Assembly: GCF_041146795.1 (NCBI RefSeq)
Contig: NC_135184.1
Span: forward strand, 9,290,967 to 9,354,966
Length of the DNA stretch: 64,000 bases
Source of the DNA: Maylandia zebra
Lineage: Eukaryota > Chordata > Actinopteri > Cichliformes > Cichlidae
Reading direction: 5' to 3'
The notes below the pieces were generated by a model. It was given only the letters and a program-made list of their open reading frames with translations, did not search any database and was not told the DNA's origin. The position numbers and the translations under genes are program-made. Below are positions 1 to 10,636 of the stretch, in pieces. Position 1 is the stretch's first letter, and each line of letters starts with the position of its first letter.

Positions 1-316
1 GAAAGGAAGAGGCTGCACTTGGTACTTCAATTCTGTTGTGAGAAAACGTCTGGAGCTTGTATGAGACATAAACTACCAGAGAAATTAAAATGGTGTGTTT
101 ACCAGCTGATTTGACCAGATGTGAATGGGCTGTGACCACAGTGAACTCATTATTTGCAGTTTCGAATTGGGTTTTTAGGATTTGAGTTGTTGTTTAAGTC
201 ATTCATGAAAATACAACGGTAGAATTGTTCCACTCAGAAACTGGTATGTAGTCGGATGAACCCTGTTTGCGCACAGGTTGCTGGTCTCGCATAGTTGTCT
301 CTTATATTTCATCTAG

Positions 317-327
317 AGCCATAAAAA
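317..327 (+). promoter_or_regulatory. Conserved TATA-like box upstream of the MYADM copies
   Basis: The string gagccataaaaagttgcat occurs about 140 bp before the ATG of copy 1, and is repeated at about 9040 for copy 2 and about 12207 for copy 3 (agctgcat there). CATAAAAAG could act as a TATA element with initiation some 30 bp downstream. The alternative is that this is intronic sequence in front of a 5' UTR acceptor. The sequence alone does not decide between them. Confidence 0.3.
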
Positions 328-463
328 GTTGCATGAGACTCTAAAACACCACTTACTAATCATTATCTTTTTCTTCTTACAGATTTGTCTGCTTGACAGA
401 GGAAACGCCCACAAATAAGAGGAAACTTTTCTGCTTCTCTCATCGCCCAATTCACCTCTCATT

Positions 464-1345
464 ATGGCTATAGTCCTCCACTCCAGCCCTCTGCTGTGGA
501 CACGGCTGGCAGCCCTGGCTTTCTCCTGTGTGGCATTCTCTGTGGCCGTGCATGGTGCCCAACTCGTGCACGGCACCGGAGACTGGTGCATCTTCTGCTG
601 GGCCTTCAGCTTTGCCGGCACTCTGCTCGTGATTCTGGTGGAGCTCTTCGGCCTGCAGACCAAAGCCCCTGTTTCCTGGAAGAACTTCCCTATCACCTTT
701 GCCTGCTACGCTGCCCTACTCTGTTTGTCCGCCTCTATCATCTTCCCACTCTACTTCCTCAAGGGTTTATCGGGCTCCAGTTCGGTCCGCGACTACCGTA
801 TCGTGGTAACCGTCTTCTCCTGCTTGGCTACCATTGCTTACATAAGTGAGGTGAGCATCAGCAAGGCGCGTCCGGGTGAGGTGGCCGGCTACATGGCCAC
901 AGGACCTGGACTATTGAAAGTCTGTGAGACCTTCGTGGCCTGCGTCATCTTCGTCTTTGTGAGTGACCCCGTGTTGTACGACCGTCACGATGCACTGAAG
1001 TACTGCATGGCCGTGTACTGCATCTGCTTCATCCTGTCAGCAGCCATCATCCTGCTCTGTATAGGCGAGTGTACCGGGTGCTTGCCTTTCCCATTCCCCC
1101 GGTTCCTGTCAGCCTACGCCATGCTGGCCGTGGTCCTCTACCTGTCAGCAACCATCATCTGGCCTATCTTCAACTTTGACCCCAAACACGGTGGGGATAA
1201 AAATAGGCCATACAACTGCAGCTCACAACCGGGGTTGTGTTTGTGGGATAAGCGCATGGCAGTGGCTGTACTCACCGGTGTCAACTTCATCCTCTACCTG
1301 GCAGACCTGATCTACTCCACCCGTCTAGTATTTGTCAATGCTTAA
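464..1345 (+). CDS. myadm-like: MYADM-like membrane protein, tandem copy 1
   Basis: A 293-aa single-exon reading frame recognisable as a myeloid-associated differentiation marker family member. The family signatures NFPITFACYAAL, SASIIFP, ARPGEVAGYMATGPGLLK, ETFVAC, ICFILSAAIILL and a C-terminal ADLIYSTRLVFV are all present, and the length fits the family (about 300 aa). It has eight hydrophobic segments as two MARVEL-type four-helix units, with both ends predicted cytosolic. The start at 464 lies in the context cctctcattATGG and is at the same place in all three copies. A candidate splice acceptor (ttcttcttacag) ends near 381, so a 5' non-coding exon is possible. AATAAA follows at 1379. In mammals MYADM acts in membrane-raft organisation and myeloid differentiation; a role for this copy is inference. 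Residues 247-249 (N-C-S) in the last outer loop form an N-glycosylation sequon absent from copies 2 and 3. Confidence 0.93.
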   Translation: MAIVLHSSPLLWTRLAALAFSCVAFSVAVHGAQLVHGTGDWCIFCWAFSFAGTLLVILVELFGLQTKAPVSWKNFPITFACYAALLCLSASIIFPLYFLKGLSGSSSVRDYRIVVTVFSCLATIAYISEVSISKARPGEVAGYMATGPGLLKVCETFVACVIFVFVSDPVLYDRHDALKYCMAVYCICFILSAAIILLCIGECTGCLPFPFPRFLSAYAMLAVVLYLSATIIWPIFNFDPKHGGDKNRPYNCSSQPGLCLWDKRMAVAVLTGVNFILYLADLIYSTRLVFVNA

Positions 1346-1898
1346 AAAACAGGAAATCACGCTAGCAGTATGCTCCAAATAAAATTTAATTTGCCCACTT
1401 TGACAAAGGCTTTGGAATTGCTGTCTCTTTTATTGCTACAAGCAAATGGTGGCATACTCAGTCTAGCACTCTGATCACTTTAATGGTATCACTTGAGGAC
1501 AAGCCGTGATAGGAGACTAGAGAACAAACTTTAGCATGATAGCACAGCTGAGACAAATCCTGTGTGACTCAATTTGTTGTTTTAAATTTGCCCTTAAAAT
1601 AATATGATTTGACTTTTGCTAGAACCAGACAGAAGGAGAAAAGCATGCCCTATGGCCCAAGCTGCCCTAACTGTGCAGTGGTAAATATGGAAATGCATTT
1701 AAAAAAAGAAAAAAAAAACAAAAGAGAGTGTGCTCAAACCATGAATGAAGCTTTTCATAGGTAGAGATTGACATATTCGGCTGGTCAAAACACAGATCTT
1801 GCGCTCTTTTTGGCCCGAAACGTTAAAAATTAGCCCTGAAACCTTGCCGAATTAATTTTGTGTGAAGTATACTGCATGACTGAATTTCTTAGAGAGAA

Positions 1899-1955
<57 letters not shown>

Positions 1956-3532
1956 AGGAGTTGGAAGCAAGTTAGTGGTTGTGTCTACACATACAACAAT
2001 ATGACTTTCTGTTCATGTATTGGGGCATGTAAATGGCAAATATTTGCTTCCAGTCACCCAAATAGACTCTTATCTTTTATATAGAGACCTGAATGTGATT
2101 GCTGGAATCTGCTGATATTACTCAAAATTTTTAATGGTAGATCAGTTCCCATTTTTATACAGAAAATACATTTTTCATGTATGCAGGGATGCTTTGGATA
2201 GTAGTAATCTACCAACAGATTTCCCAAAAGAAGGCCACGTCTTATTTACATGCTGTGTTCATGTAAATAAGACAGAAAAATAAAAACAAAGCTAATGTTG
2301 AGTTTTTGTTTGATACTTTTGGCAGAGTGTATGTCAAAAGTGTATATATAAAAAGAAAATCAGTGAACATTTCAGATTAACTGTTACAGAAAATATTGCA
2401 GTGCCATGTGACTGACTTTTGTGGCCTTTTTTTTAAATGGCATCATTAAACTTCATTGCAGTACACAAAGCAGCTGACAGGGTTGCATCAGTCAGTCATT
2501 TCTTTAAGTTCATATCCCAACAATTCAACCACTTAAAGAAGTGATGAATTGGTTTACATGATGTTAAAGATGATTGGTAGGCTAGCTTTTGCTCTTGTTA
2601 TGGAATGTGCATATCTGTGAGCTATAATCTATTGTAAGAACATATATGGATTTAAAGAAACAAGAAAAACATATAGTCAAAGTGCACGTATTAATGTTTT
2701 CATTGTGTGTTTATATTTCTGGTGTCTCCAAATATCCAAGAACCTACTAATGCTGGTCCCTCACAGCTAAGGTTATATTCATTACATCTATTTGTTTTGT
2801 ACTGCTTATAGAAATCTAATAAAAAGGTTTCTCTCAGTCTAGATGTTCTTAGGATTGTAGTCTTTACATTTTTTATACTTTGCTGTTCCAAGTGTGGAAA
2901 CCGCATCAGTGTTGAAGGAAAATGTATTCCAGTGTTTCAATAAATCCACATGATTAACAGATGTTTGTGTGTTACTTTCATGTTTTTATGCTTTGGTTTA
3001 GTCCCCATATGATCCAATTTGAACATTTTATTTAACTCTAAACTTATTTTTAGCCACCCTGTTGGTGTAGCTCCTCTTCTTAGTCAAGGCTGAAAAATGC
3101 CAACGTCTATTAGAAGCTGCAAAATCTGGTATAGATATTTAATACTAAGTGTGTGACACACACACATAGGAAAATAACTGGTAAATAAGTAGGTACCTGT
3201 CCAAATGGAAACAGCCAGGGTTTAAAGCAAGAGCCCAAAAAAATCAATACCTTCAGTGGCAACACGGGGCTGGCTCCAAAAGTGAGTCCCACAACCAACT
3301 CTAATGTTAATACCTCCACCTTTCCAGCCAAAAAAAAACAGCGTGTTGGTCTAAAGAGCTTGGAAAGAAAGCAACTGAACTTCTTTGAGTTTCTTGAGTT
3401 TCTATTTAAAACTGAGGTGAAACGCCATTGTAATGGAGAATGTCACTTTAAGAGGGATGGACTTGACCTCCTGACTATGAATAATGAAGATGATAAGGTG
3501 CTGACTCTATGAATCCACAATCTCAACAGGGT
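1346..3532. other. 3' flank of MYADM copy 1 (duplicated unit, non-coding)
   Basis: No gene seen. The stretch from 1346 to about 3245 aligns by eye with 10061-11937 downstream of copy 2, which shows that the tandem duplication included about 2 kb of 3' flank. It contains a GA microsatellite (1902-1952), a polyadenylation signal for copy 1 and A/T-rich sequence. The part near 3255-3532 resembles another repeat piece near 21505-21545 (ggctggct.caaaagtgagtc). Confidence 0.7.
1902..1952. repeat. (GA)n microsatellite
   Basis: About 25 uninterrupted AG units; the paralogous position downstream of copy 2 (10590-10633) has a shorter tract. Confidence 0.95.
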
Positions 3533-4282
3533 TGTCCGATAAGAACAGATGGCTTATCCACAAAATCCACTGCCACTCAGGTATCTGCCGTTCACTCATT
3601 TATTTAACAAGAATCCGAGGTACACATCCATAATGTGAGTGAGGGGATTTAACAGGCTGTAAAATGCTATATGCATTGTGTTGAAGTGATGGTGTGGTTT
3701 CTGTTGGAAAGAACATAAAAGTCTTCCATGATTATGTGAACAGAGTGAATTAAATGTGTAATACAACAATACAAACAATACTGGGTAGTGGAACGTTCAA
3801 CCAAAATAAGGGAGTATCAACAAATGCTAATTTTACTATTTGCATAAACCCTAACTAGGCACTTTACACTATAGCCAACATGAGAAATTAGTGACGGTCC
3901 CTTAATGACCGCATGGCAGAGGCTGCTTGGGCAGTAACATTCAGTAAACAAAGTGTGCGCCAAGGATTTAAACAAGGGAGGATAATGGCTGCAGCAAAGA
4001 ACAAACAGGATAAACACAGAAACTTACAGTCTCATGGACGCACACTGCTAACAGCACAAGGAACGAAAATCCACACAGTGAGTAAAACTCTACTGACTCT
4101 CCCCACCTGCAGCTCCGACCGAACTCTGCGTCGAAGTGTGTGCGTAATGATGAGGTAGAATTGTGTCTTCTGATTGGTGAAGAGGATGGGTTGCCTCACC
4201 GCTCACAGCTGTATGCTGATATATTTACTCGGCAGATGTGGCTCTGTTCGTCGGTTCAGCCGATGGGCTGGCCTTTTGTACA
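3533..4282 (-). repeat. Probable 3' LTR of the left BEL/Pao element
   Basis: Boundaries are inferred. On the minus strand a purine-rich tract (4298-4283, GTTGGGGGCGGC) directly precedes TGTACAAAAGG at 4282, and the segment ends ...CTTATCGGACA at 3533, giving the usual TG...CA termini and about 750 bp. A TATA-like TAAATATAT and a late AATAAA (complement of about 3599-3606) sit where an LTR would have them. The matching 5' LTR is not in the window because the element is truncated near 8041, so the call rests on the ends, the purine tract and the position just after the integrase reading frame. Confidence 0.5.
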
Positions 4283-4328
4283 GCCGCCCCCAACTTTGCG
4301 GGGCAAAGGTGCACTTCACTCAGGAAGG

Positions 4329-7300
4329 TCAGGCAGTAGACTCCGGTGGAAGAGCTGTGAGTCTGATGAGTCGAGCCACTGGTCGGGTGTATGTCTTGTC
4401 TCCAACCTGTATCTGAACTTTCCGAACCCTGCCATCTGCTCCAGGGATGACTTGGATGACCTTACCAACTGGCCATATGGCACGAGGGAGCTGCTGGTCC
4501 ACAATGAGAACGATAGTGCCAACAGTCAACTCATCTCTTTCCTGCTGCCATTTATGCCGCATCTGGAGTGAAGGTAGATAATTCCGGATGTAGTGGATCC
4601 AGAATTGATCCGCCAAGGCTTGACACTGCCTCCACCTACAACGACTCAGGAGTTCTGCTTCTGGGTAGACGACCTGTGGCATACTGGAATCAGGCCGCCC
4701 CATCAACAACATGTTGGGAGTGATTGGATCAGCATCTGCTATGTCTGAGGAGACATAACCTAGCGGCTTAGAGTTGATGATGCTCTCTACCTTGCTGAGT
4801 ATCGTCCTAAAGACTTCCTCAGTGACATGCTGCAAGCCGAGAATGGTATGCAGCGCAGACTTGATGGAACGAGTCTCCCGTTCCCAGGAACCACCGAAAT
4901 GTGGAGCCTATGGAGGGTTGAAACAAAAATGAATCTGCTGGCTGGCCAACTGTGACTTCAGAGCTGGGCCGAGGGCGTTGAAAGTCTCCTGGAGTTCAGA
5001 GCTACCACCTTTGAAGTTGGTACCTTGATCCGACAGTAGTTCGAAGGGCTTCCCACGTCTCGCGATGAAACGACGCAGTCCCATCAGGAATGAGTCAGTG
5101 TCCATGCTGGCAAGCAGATCAAAGTAGACTGCATGGGTGGTTAGGCATTTGAAGATGATCCCCCACCGTTTCTCGGTACGCCGCCCCATCTTGACAAGGT
5201 ATGGACCAAAGCAGTCCACCCCAGTTGAATAGAAGGCTGGGCGATGAAGTCTTAAACTGGATGAGGGAAGGTCAACCATCTTGGGAATGACCGGCTGACT
5301 GCGCCACCTCCTGCATTCAGGACAGTTGTACTGGTGCTTCCGGATGGTCTCTTGTTCTCGAAGTATCCAGAACCTGCGCCGGAGCTCAGCAAAGACCCTC
5401 TCGGAGCCTGGGTGAACAAGCCTGCGATCACAATCCTGGATGATGTGCTTTGTAATAAAATGCTGAGGGTCAAGAACGACAGGATGCAAGATGTCTTGAC
5501 TGAGGGTTTCACATCTGCGAAGCCCCCCCCCCCCCCCCCCCCACGGATCAGTTGAACCTCTGGGTCATACTAAGGAGCTAAGGCAAGTAGGCGACTGCTG
5601 GCAGCTACCGGTTTGTGAGATGACAGCCGAACAAAATCTTCAGGAAAACTGTCTTCCTGTACCTTCTGGAGGAATGCTAGTTCTGCTTGCCAGTAATTCT
5701 CTGCTGTGGGTGTTGAGTTGGCAGCTGTCCCGTGGACAGCTCGAACGTAATCTTCAGGCAAGTCCTGGAAGCCACCGAAAGAAGCAACATCAGAAGCTAT
5801 CCTTCCGCAGCTCTGATGAATCATCAAGGGAAATGTGGTTCGGGAGCTCTGGGCAGTATGATGCCATCTGCCAGAGAAAAGGTGGGCCCCGGCGCGACCG
5901 ATGATGAGCGGTGAGCTGCGAGAGCAGTAATCCCCGAGTGATGTCGTCGGCAGGATATCTCCACAGGCCCCCTTCAGTTAGCTCTTGAATATCTGGAGCC
6001 TGGGATTGGGACTGGAGCCAGTTCAGGACTGTAGTGGAGTCTGTCCAATAGACAATGCTTGAGATACAAAGGGTGAGTTCCCTCTTGAGAACGGCAGCAA
6101 GCTGGGCTCCCACATGAGCAGCACAGAGCTCCAACCTCAGAATGGACTGTTGACGGACGGGAGCAAATCGAGATCAGCGCGGCTAGGAAGGCTACCTGGA
6201 TTCCCCCCATATGATCTTCCGTCCTAAGGTAGGCTACAGCTCCATATGCCTTCTCAAATGCATCGGAGAAGATGTGGATGCTCTGCTTGCAAAGGGATAG
6301 GTCTGTCTCTGGCTGCACATAACAACGTGGCAGGGAGACATCAGGGAGCTGAATCAATTCACTTTCCCATGCATGCCACAGCTTCAGCAGGTCGATTGGC
6401 AGATTCGGATCATCCCAGTCTCTCCTTTTCCGCCAGAGATGCTGCATCAGGATTTTGGCCCGAGTGGTGTAAGGAATGAGGAGGCCAAGCGGATCATACT
6501 GCTTGGCCAGAACCCAATAGATGTTGCGCATTGTGGGCTCCACCAACTGCTCGGTGTGCCAAATCTGATATCTGAGCTCATCAGACTGACAGTGCCATTG
6601 CAGGCCCAGAGTCCGCTTTGGTACATCAGTCCCATTGGGGGAAAACCACAGTTCACTGCTCTGTGAGTCTGATCCAGGTGGCATATGACTGATGAGTTCT
6701 GGGTAGTTAGAAGCCCACTGTCGTAATTCGAAGCCACTGGTGAGCAGCAACTGCTGGATTTTGTTGACCAGTTGCTGGGCTTCAGGAAATGATGCGAAGC
6801 TCTGGAGGAGATTGTCAACGTAGAAACATTTCTCTACTGTGTGACGGGTATCTTCGCTGGGGCTGCTATGATCCAGAACGTGCTGCTGCAGAGCATTGGT
6901 GGCACAGCAGGGATGTCGCCCTGAAAGGCAACACCTGCCATTCGTAGACATCTGGTTGCCTCGTGCAATCCATCTCTCCAGAGGAAACGGAGGAAAGGCT
7001 TGTCCTGAGTCAAGAGGTGGACCTGGTGAAACATCCCCTTGATGTCACTGCTCACCGCAATGGGATACTCCCGGAAGCGAAGTAACACACCCAGGAGCAT
7101 CCAGCCCAGGGTAGGACCAGCTAGGAGATGCTGATTCAGGCTGGTACCATTGTGCACAAAAGAACAGTTGAATACAATGCGATCCTTGCCAATATGATGA
7201 ACCATGTGGTGTGGTATGTACCAGGTGTTGCCATCTATATCCATGTCCGCGATGGTCAGTTTACTCACATAGCCTGCATCCACCAGCTTCTGAATTTCCT

Positions 7301-8041
7301 GGTTATAGGTGGCTGCTCGTACAGGCTTCTTCAGGAGGCGCTTCTCCGTGGCTCGCATGTGACCCAGGACAGAGTCCTTAGTGGAATGAAGCAGGACTGG
7401 TTCCTCTTTCCACAGCAACGGGGCGGCATATCGGCATATCTTCTCCTCTAGCATCTTGACAGCCATGGTATCTTGTTTTGAACGTGTGGCCACTTTCTCA
7501 TTCTGGTATGGGAGAACATCCATCTGCCAGAGCTTGGCTACATTACTGAGAAGTTCAGCACTGGGAGTCAGGGTGCTTGTGAGTAGACACTGAGGAGTGG
7601 AGGCTTGATGTAGAAGAACCTTGGCTGGACCCTGCAGAGTCCAACCCAGCCGTGTCTTGAGTGCAGCTGGTCCTCCCCATGGACCCAGATGTACAGGCTC
7701 TATTGGAGTCAGGAGATGTGGGTAGTCAGAGCCAATCAGCAATAATGGTTGAGCTTGGTGGAACGAATGAAGTGGAAGACCTCACAGGTGGTGGTAGGAC
7801 CTTTGCAGTGCTGGATGTGAGTGTTTGGCGAGCCCAAGCTCAGTGGCATCTTGGATCCGGAACCGTTTCCAAGGGCTATAGAGAAGGAAACGGAATGTCC
7901 TTCCACCGTTCTAATGTTTGTCGGATGGTTCAAAGCGCCAACTCCTCCCTCATTCCCTGAAGGCCCAGCTCTTGGGCAGCACTGTGAAGAAGGATTGTGC
8001 GCTCTGACCCATCATCAAGGATGATTGAGGGTCCTCTTCTG
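4329..8041 (-). pseudogene. BEL/Pao retrotransposon pol remnant (protease, RT, RNase H, integrase)
   Basis: Broken pieces in three frames run 5' to 3' from about 8041 down to 4329. Protease region: LDDGSERT near 8020-7995. Then RT with the segment LRFLWRDG near 7000 and a FYVDN box near 6825. Then an RNase H region near 6060-6020 (YWTDSTTVLNW). Then an integrase with a zinc-binding-like N-terminus, SDQGTNFKGG near 5025, and the C-terminal domain ending at 4329. This gene order (protease, RT, RNase H, integrase) and the motifs are those of BEL/Pao. Breaks include frameshifts near 6830-6950 and 5970, a run of 20 C at 5523-5542 and an in-frame TAG at 4908-4910. The RT box reads YVDN where active elements have YVDD. 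Gag and the 5' LTR are missing. This copy is dead. Confidence 0.85.
5523..5542. repeat. Poly-C run inside the BEL pol remnant
   Basis: Twenty consecutive C bases between the integrase and RNase H parts of the decayed pol. The tract shifts the frame and is likely to be unreliable in assembly. Confidence 0.9.
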
Positions 8042-8573
8042 GACAGAGATCTCCGATGTTATTCCCGGGATCTGCTGGAGCCACTCGCCTAGCTTGGGAG
8101 TCACCGCACCTAGTGCTCCAATTACCACGGGGACCACCGTTACCTTCACCCTCCATATCCTCTCGAGCTCTTCTCTGAGCCCTTGGTATTTCTCCAGCTT
8201 CTCGTGTTCCTTCTTGCTTCCTCCTTTGTCAGATAGAGAAGGAAACGTTCCACTGTTCTAATGTTTGTCAGATGGTTCAAAGCACCAACTCCTCCCTCAT
8301 TCCCTGAAGGCCCAGCTCTTGGGCAGCACTGTGAACCGCTTTCAGAACCGCTACATCGATCACTACGGCCGTCTTCTTCTGTTTGTCTACCACCACTATG
8401 TCCGGTTGGTTAGCCACCACCATTTTGTCCGTCTGTATGTGGAAGTCCCACAGGATCTTAGCTCGGTCATTCTCCACCACCCTTGGGGGCATCTCCCATT
8501 TTGACCTCGGGACTTCCAGGTTATACTCAGCATGCCTTCATATTTATCTGTCTCGATTCCTGCCTGGGGCGGC

Positions 8574-8575
<2 letters not shown>
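8041..8575 (-). mobile_element. Non-LTR retrotransposon 3' fragment (restriction-like endonuclease end), interrupted by a BEL piece
   Basis: On the minus strand the peptide pieces PPRVVENDRAKILWDF, ANQPDIVVVDKQ and KTAVVIDVAV (8500-8345), followed after an interruption by KKEHEKLEKYQG (about 8212-8180) and a GALGAVTPKLGEWLQQIPG stretch (about 8120-8065), match the C-terminal end of fish non-LTR retrotransposons. The PD...DV...E.K.Y spacing suggests a restriction-like endonuclease. The reading frame is shifted. A BEL-derived block (8232-8335) replaces the few codons between IDVAV and KKEHE. At 8041 the sequence switches to BEL protease. The fragment starts beside a GT/TA microsatellite. It is only a 3' end, with no reverse transcriptase. 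Confidence 0.7.
8232..8335 (-). repeat. Second copy of a 105-bp BEL protease segment
   Basis: Nearly the same as 7879-7988 (both run from gagaaggaaac to gcagcactgtgaa on +, with a small indel and a few substitutions), but embedded within the non-LTR fragment rather than in the BEL element. Confidence 0.9.

Positions 8576-8630
<55 letters not shown>
8574..8630. repeat. (GT)n(TA)n microsatellite
   Basis: A short GT tract runs into about 22 TA units at the boundary between the retroelement patchwork and the 5' flank of MYADM copy 2. Confidence 0.95.
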
Positions 8631-8634
<4 letters not shown>

Positions 8635-8640
8635 CATGTA

Positions 8641-9178
8641 CCCATCACCTCTCTTCTCAGAGATTCCTTTCAGCTTTGTGCTAACCCCAGGGTGTGAATC
8701 AGTGACAACTGTCTCAACGACTGTAAATTTTTGACCGCTGGAGGCTGCAATTCTGTTAAGAGAACAAGTCTGGAGCTTTCATGAGACATAAACTACAAGA
8801 GAAATAAAAGATGGCGCGCTCACCAGCTGATTTGACGAGATGTAAATGGACTGTGATGGGTTTGACCACAGTGAACTCATTATTTGTAGTTTTGCGTTTT
8901 CACCATTTCATTTGTTTTAGCCATTCATGAAAATACAAAGGCATCATTGTTTCACTCAGAAATTATTATGTAGGAGGACTGACTCTCTTTGGGCACAGAC
9001 TGCTGGCCTCACATAGTTATAGCTTGTATTTCATCTGGAGCCATAAAAAGTTGCATCAGACTCTAGAATACCACTAATCATTTTCTTTTTCTTACAATTT
9101 TCTCTGCCTGACAGAGGAAACTCCAACAAATAGGAGGAATCTGTTCTGCTTCTCTCATCGCCCAATTCACCTCTCATC
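8641..9178 (+). other. 5' flank of MYADM copy 2
   Basis: Non-coding. It aligns with 1-463 upstream of copy 1 and 11938-12345 upstream of copy 3, for instance in the shared cataaactac.agagaaat and accagctgatttga.agatg strings. Its first 110 bp also match the isolated remnant at about 14010-14130. Confidence 0.65.
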
Positions 9179-10060
9179 ATGGCAATAGTCCTCCACTTCA
9201 ACCCTCTGCTGTGGACACGGCTGGCAGCCCTGGCTTTCTCCTGTGTGGCATTCTCTGTGGCTGTGCATGGTGCCAGGACCATCCCCATCATCGGAGACTG
9301 GTGCATCTTCTGCTGGGCCTTCAGCTTTGCCGGCACTCTGCTCGTGATTCTGGTGGAGCTCTTCGGTCTGCAGACGAAAGTCCCTGTTTCCTGGAAGAAC
9401 TTCCCTATCACCTTTGCCTGCTACGCTGCCCTACTCTGTTTGTCCGCCTCTATCATCTTCCCACTCTACTTCCTCAAACATTCCACAGGCCCCAGTACGA
9501 TCCGCGACTACCGTATTGTGGCAGCCTTCTTCTCTTGCTTGGCTACCATTGCTTACATAAGTGAGGTGAGCATCAGCAAGGCACGTCCAGGTGAGGTGGC
9601 CGGCTACATGGCCACAGGACCTGGACTATTGAAAGTCTGTGAGACCTTCGTGGCCTGCATCATATTTGTCTTTGTGACTGATCCCGTGTTGTACGACCGT
9701 CATGATGCACCAAAGTACTGCATGGCTGTCTACTGCATCTGCTTCATCCTGTCAGCAGCCATCATCCTGCTCTGTATAGGCGAGTGTACCGGGTGCTTGC
9801 CTTTCCCATTCCCCCGGTTCCTGTCAGCCTACGCCATGCTGGCCGTGGTCCTCTACCTGTCAGCAACCATCATCTGGCCTATCTTCAACTTTGACCCCAG
9901 ACATGGTGGGAATAGAGATAGGCCATACAGCTGCAGCACAGAATCGGGGTTGTGTTCATGGGATAAGCGCATGGCAGTGGCTCTACTCACTGCTATCAAC
10001 TTCATCCTCTACCTGGCAGACCTGATCTACTCCACCCGTCTAGTATTTGTCAATGCTTAA
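9179..10060 (+). CDS. myadm-like: MYADM-like membrane protein, tandem copy 2
   Basis: A 293-aa intact paralogue of the gene at 464, on the same strand and without coding introns. The membrane segments and inner loops are nearly invariant relative to copies 1 and 3. Differences fall mainly in the four predicted outer loops: residues 33-39 (RTIPIIG), 101-109, 167-179 (with a proline in HDAPK) and 239-265. The loop-4 sequon of copy 1 is lost, with serine replacing asparagine (PYSCST). Upstream, the acceptor-like cttacag of copy 1 reads cttacaattt here, so if the 5' UTR is spliced, the acceptor may shift to the next AG (cctgacag). The polyadenylation signal AATAAA is at about 10093. The downstream flank to about 11937 is a diverged copy of the flank of copy 1, including a GA microsatellite. 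Confidence 0.93.
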   Translation: MAIVLHFNPLLWTRLAALAFSCVAFSVAVHGARTIPIIGDWCIFCWAFSFAGTLLVILVELFGLQTKVPVSWKNFPITFACYAALLCLSASIIFPLYFLKHSTGPSTIRDYRIVAAFFSCLATIAYISEVSISKARPGEVAGYMATGPGLLKVCETFVACIIFVFVTDPVLYDRHDAPKYCMAVYCICFILSAAIILLCIGECTGCLPFPFPRFLSAYAMLAVVLYLSATIIWPIFNFDPRHGGNRDRPYSCSTESGLCSWDKRMAVALLTAINFILYLADLIYSTRLVFVNA

Positions 10061-10587
10061 AAAACAGGAAGTCAGGCTAGCAGTATGCTCCAAATAAAAT
10101 TGAATTTGCCCACTTTGACAAAGGCTTTGGAACTGCTGTCACTGTTACTGCTGCAAGCATACTCAGTTTAGCACTCTGGTCACTTTAATGGAATCACTAG
10201 AGGACAAGTCGTGATAGGAGGCTAAAGAGCAAACTTTAGCATGATAGCACAGCTGAGACAAATCCTGTATGACTCAATTTGTTGTTTGAAATTTACCCTG
10301 AAAATGATATGATTTGACTTTTGCTAGAACCAGACAGAAGGAGAAAAGCATGCCCTATGGCCCAAGGTAACTGTGCAGTAGTAAATATGGAAATGCATTT
10401 TAAAAAACTCAAAAGAGAGTGTGCTCAAGCCATGAACAAAGCTTTTCATAGGCAAAGATTGACATATTCGGCTGGTCAAAACACAGATCTTGCGCTCTTT
10501 TTGGCCTGAAACTTTAAAAATTAGCCCTGAAACCTTGCCGAATTTAATTTTGTGTGAAGTATACTGCATGACTGAATTTCTTAGAGA

Positions 10588-10589
<2 letters not shown>

Positions 10590-10633
<44 letters not shown>
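10590..10633. repeat. (GA)n microsatellite, paralogous to 1902-1952
   Basis: Twenty-odd AG units in the same context (tgaatttcttagagag before, ggaggagttggaagc after) as the tract in the first duplicated unit. Confidence 0.95.

Positions 10634-10636
<3 letters not shown>

Noticed and set aside
313-696. Conserved antisense open frame over all three MYADM copies (also 9031-9411 and 12198-12578)
   Set aside because: It is a shadow of the coding strand; conservation follows from the near-identical MYADM sequence, and the peptide has no family resemblance.
496-849. Second + frame within MYADM copy 1 (and equivalents in copies 2 and 3)
   Set aside because: Overlaps the real gene in another frame, is leucine/cysteine-rich from codon composition, and ends at different points in the copies.
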